From Acidobacteriota bacterium (GTDB taxonomy: Bacteria > Acidobacteriota > Terriglobia > Bryobacterales > JACQDG01), in contig JACQDG010000064.1 of assembly GCA_016201185.1 (NCBI GenBank), forward strand, positions 1 to 5,902: a stretch of DNA of 5,902 bases, given 5' to 3'. The position numbers were made by a program, and so were the translations under genes. Of the stretch, positions 4,484 through 5,902 are shown piece after piece (the stretch's first letter is position 1; every line of letters begins with the position of its first letter). The notes under the pieces were generated by a model. It had not been told where the DNA came from. It saw only the letters and a program-made list of their open reading frames with translations, and searched no databases.

Positions 4484-5902
4484 CTATCGCACGATTGCCT
4501 TGCCGAGCCCCGCGTTGCCCGCGCTGTCGGCGACCCGCAGCGTCACCAGGTGCTCGCCCTGCTTCAACCGCTCCAGCGTGATGGTAAAGGTTTCCAGTTT
4601 GGAATCGATGATGCCGTCGTCGGAGTAGATGGGCACCCACGGGCCGGCATCGAGGGAATATTCGGCTCGCCGCAGCATGGAGGCCGTATCCCGCGCATCG
4701 AACTTCACCACCGCCTGCTCCCCCTGTCTCTCCACGGCCGTACTCCGCACCTCCGGCGGGGTGTTGTCGATCAGAAATGACGCGCTGATCAGCTCCGTCT
4801 CGCGCGCCATGGCCGGAGGGTTCGACGGCGAGTCGGAGACGGTCACCTTGACCTGGTAAACGCCGTCGGCCAGGGCGTCAGAATCGATGGTCAGGTAATT
4901 CTCGCTGAGGTTCTCCTTCAGCAGCTTCCATTCATTCTCGCCTTCGCCCCGGAAGCTGACCTTCGCGACCAGCTTGTCGCCATCGGGGTCCTCGGCTTGC
5001 CAGGAAATCGAAGTCACCTGCGCCTGGGCCAGGCCGCGGCTGAGAGCCGTGGTCGGCGTGCCGGGGTTGGTCGAAGTGGTGGCCGATCCCGTGTCAGTTA
5101 CGGTGATGCTGTAGTCGGCCACTCCCGGGGCGCCCGTCGAAGAGCCGGCCGGGGCGGTCATCCCTCCCCTAGCGCCTGGCGCTGGCGCACCTGCCACCGT
5201 AATGCTCTTGATCACCGGCGCGGAATTCTGGGGCAGATAAGCCAGCGAGACGCTTTCCAATACGGGGGACCGTCCCTGTGCGCTGCGCAGCTCGGCGCGC
5301 CACTGGATGTAGCGGGCGTTGGGGCTTCGTACCGGTTCGCCCTCGGAATTTCGCACCGGCCCGTGCCATTCGCTCCAAGTCTGGTCTGGGCGCAAGGAAT
5401 TGCCGGACCGGGTGTAAAACTCGATGACAGCGCCGGGCGGCACCTGCCCCTTCCAGCTGAGTTTGCCCCAGCGCGACACGGTCCCGGTATCGCGCACCGG
5501 CGCTTCGTAAGCGCCTGTTGCCGCCGGCCCCTCCTCCAACCGGTAGAGCTTGCCCAGATTGCTCGTGGTCGCAAGAACACCCCGTCCGGCCGCCAGCAAG
5601 CCGGTGGTTTCTTCCTCGCCTGTCTGCGCCAAAAGCGTCACCTGGCGGTTCCCCTCCAGCCGATAGATGCGCCCATGGTCGTCGGTCGAGAACAGCAGAC
5701 CCTCGGGCTGGGGCAGCAGCGCGTACACATTCTCTTCCGTGGAGCTCCATAGCGTCTCCACCGTGTCGTCCGGGGCGATTCGCAACACCGCCGATTTCTG
5801 CACGCCAGGATAACCCACCGCGGGCGGCGTGACAGCCGGCGGGGCAGGTTGCTGGGACTGTGCCCTGGAGGCGTCGGGCGGCTGTTTCGGCAACTGCGGC
5901 CC
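4484..5902 (-). CDS. Large exported-type protein, propeller and Ig-like regions (N-terminus outside window)
   Basis: The frame is open to the right edge, so only the last 472 residues are visible; a TTG at 5893 is not a convincing start. Numbering from the edge, residues 1-30 are a Pro/Gln-rich linker. Residues 35-125 hold repeated four-strand-like units (SAVLRIAPDDTVETLW, EGLLFSTDDHGRIYRLEG, GVLATTSNLGKLYRLEEG) that resemble blades of a beta-propeller. Residues 135-225 form a beta-rich module with WGKLSWKG, EFYTRSGN and YIQWRAELRS, possibly a carbohydrate- or ligand-binding sandwich. A low-complexity Gly/Ala/Ser/Thr/Pro linker follows (about 238-288). Two Ig/cadherin-like modules come last: AEDPDGDKL (303-311) to SFLIDNTPPEV (375-385), then to VADSAGNAG (457-465) near the C-terminus. 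Such composition is usual for cell-surface or periplasmic proteins. No enzyme motif is visible and I do not assign a function. The gene ends 104 nt before the deacetylase start, with no clear terminator. Confidence 0.8.
   Translation of the reverse strand, partial: GPQLPKQPPDASRAQSQQPAPPAVTPPAVGYPGVQKSAVLRIAPDDTVETLWSSTEENVYALLPQPEGLLFSTDDHGRIYRLEGNRQVTLLAQTGEEETTGLLAAGRGVLATTSNLGKLYRLEEGPAATGAYEAPVRDTGTVSRWGKLSWKGQVPPGAVIEFYTRSGNSLRPDQTWSEWHGPVRNSEGEPVRSPNARYIQWRAELRSAQGRSPVLESVSLAYLPQNSAPVIKSITVAGAPAPGARGGMTAPAGSSTGAPGVADYSITVTDTGSATTSTNPGTPTTALSRGLAQAQVTSISWQAEDPDGDKLVAKVSFRGEGENEWKLLKENLSENYLTIDSDALADGVYQVKVTVSDSPSNPPAMARETELISASFLIDNTPPEVRSTAVERQGEQAVVKFDARDTASMLRRAEYSLDAGPWVPIYSDDGIIDSKLETFTITLERLKQGEHLVTLRVADSAGNAGLGKAIVR

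Noticed and set aside
3801..4628. Plus-strand frame of 275 codons
   Set aside because: It is antisense to the PIG-L gene, which has a motif-supported product and a good ribosome site.
4380..4640. 87-codon upstream extension of the PIG-L gene
   Set aside because: It overlaps the 3' end of the propeller-protein gene and would bury the Tat-type leader; AAGGAG favours the start at 4379.
4997..5752. Plus-strand frame of 251 codons
   Set aside because: It is antisense to the propeller/Ig-like protein, and its Arg/Gly/Ala-rich translation shows no domain pattern.

Overview
This GC-rich window reads like a chromosomal segment from a soil-type bacterium. My best guess is Acidobacteriota, perhaps the Solibacter/Bryobacter group. 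The guess rests on the Hfq-like protein with a long N-terminal extension, the Tat-type PIG-L deacetylase, the large propeller/Ig-like exported protein and the base composition. It is recall of gene style, not a search result.

Layout, left to right. (1) Plus strand: the 3' part of thymidylate kinase (tmk), then 3 nt later a complete holB (DNA polymerase III delta'), closed by a good intrinsic terminator candidate. (2) A 255-nt gap holding that terminator, a stable hairpin and a weak promoter candidate. It leads into a plus-strand gene for an Sm-fold, Hfq-like RNA-binding protein that starts at TTG behind a strong Shine-Dalgarno. (3) A minus-strand pair, a cysteine-containing protein of unknown function and a YkhA-type acyl-CoA thioesterase, joined by an ATGA overlap and converging on hfq with 12 nt between them. 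(4) A small plus-strand TPR protein, divergent from the pair. The roughly 48-nt gap holds a symmetric CTATAG core that could serve as the -10 for both directions. (5) Minus strand: a PIG-L/LmbE deacetylase with a twin-arginine leader, converging on the TPR gene with 8 nt between. Upstream of it on the same strand lies the 3' part of a large exported protein with propeller-like and Ig-like segments, which runs off the right edge.

The genes fall into three modules: nucleotide supply and replication (tmk-holB), RNA regulation (hfq-like), and metabolism or cell surface (thioesterase pair, TPR, deacetylase, propeller protein). I see no phage, transposon, CRISPR, toxin-antitoxin or defence genes, and no tRNA or rRNA. 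Nearly all of the DNA is explained by ordinary genes. The points most worth a second look are the altered RNA-binding positions of the Hfq-like protein, the unassigned cysteine protein, and the compact divergent promoter.
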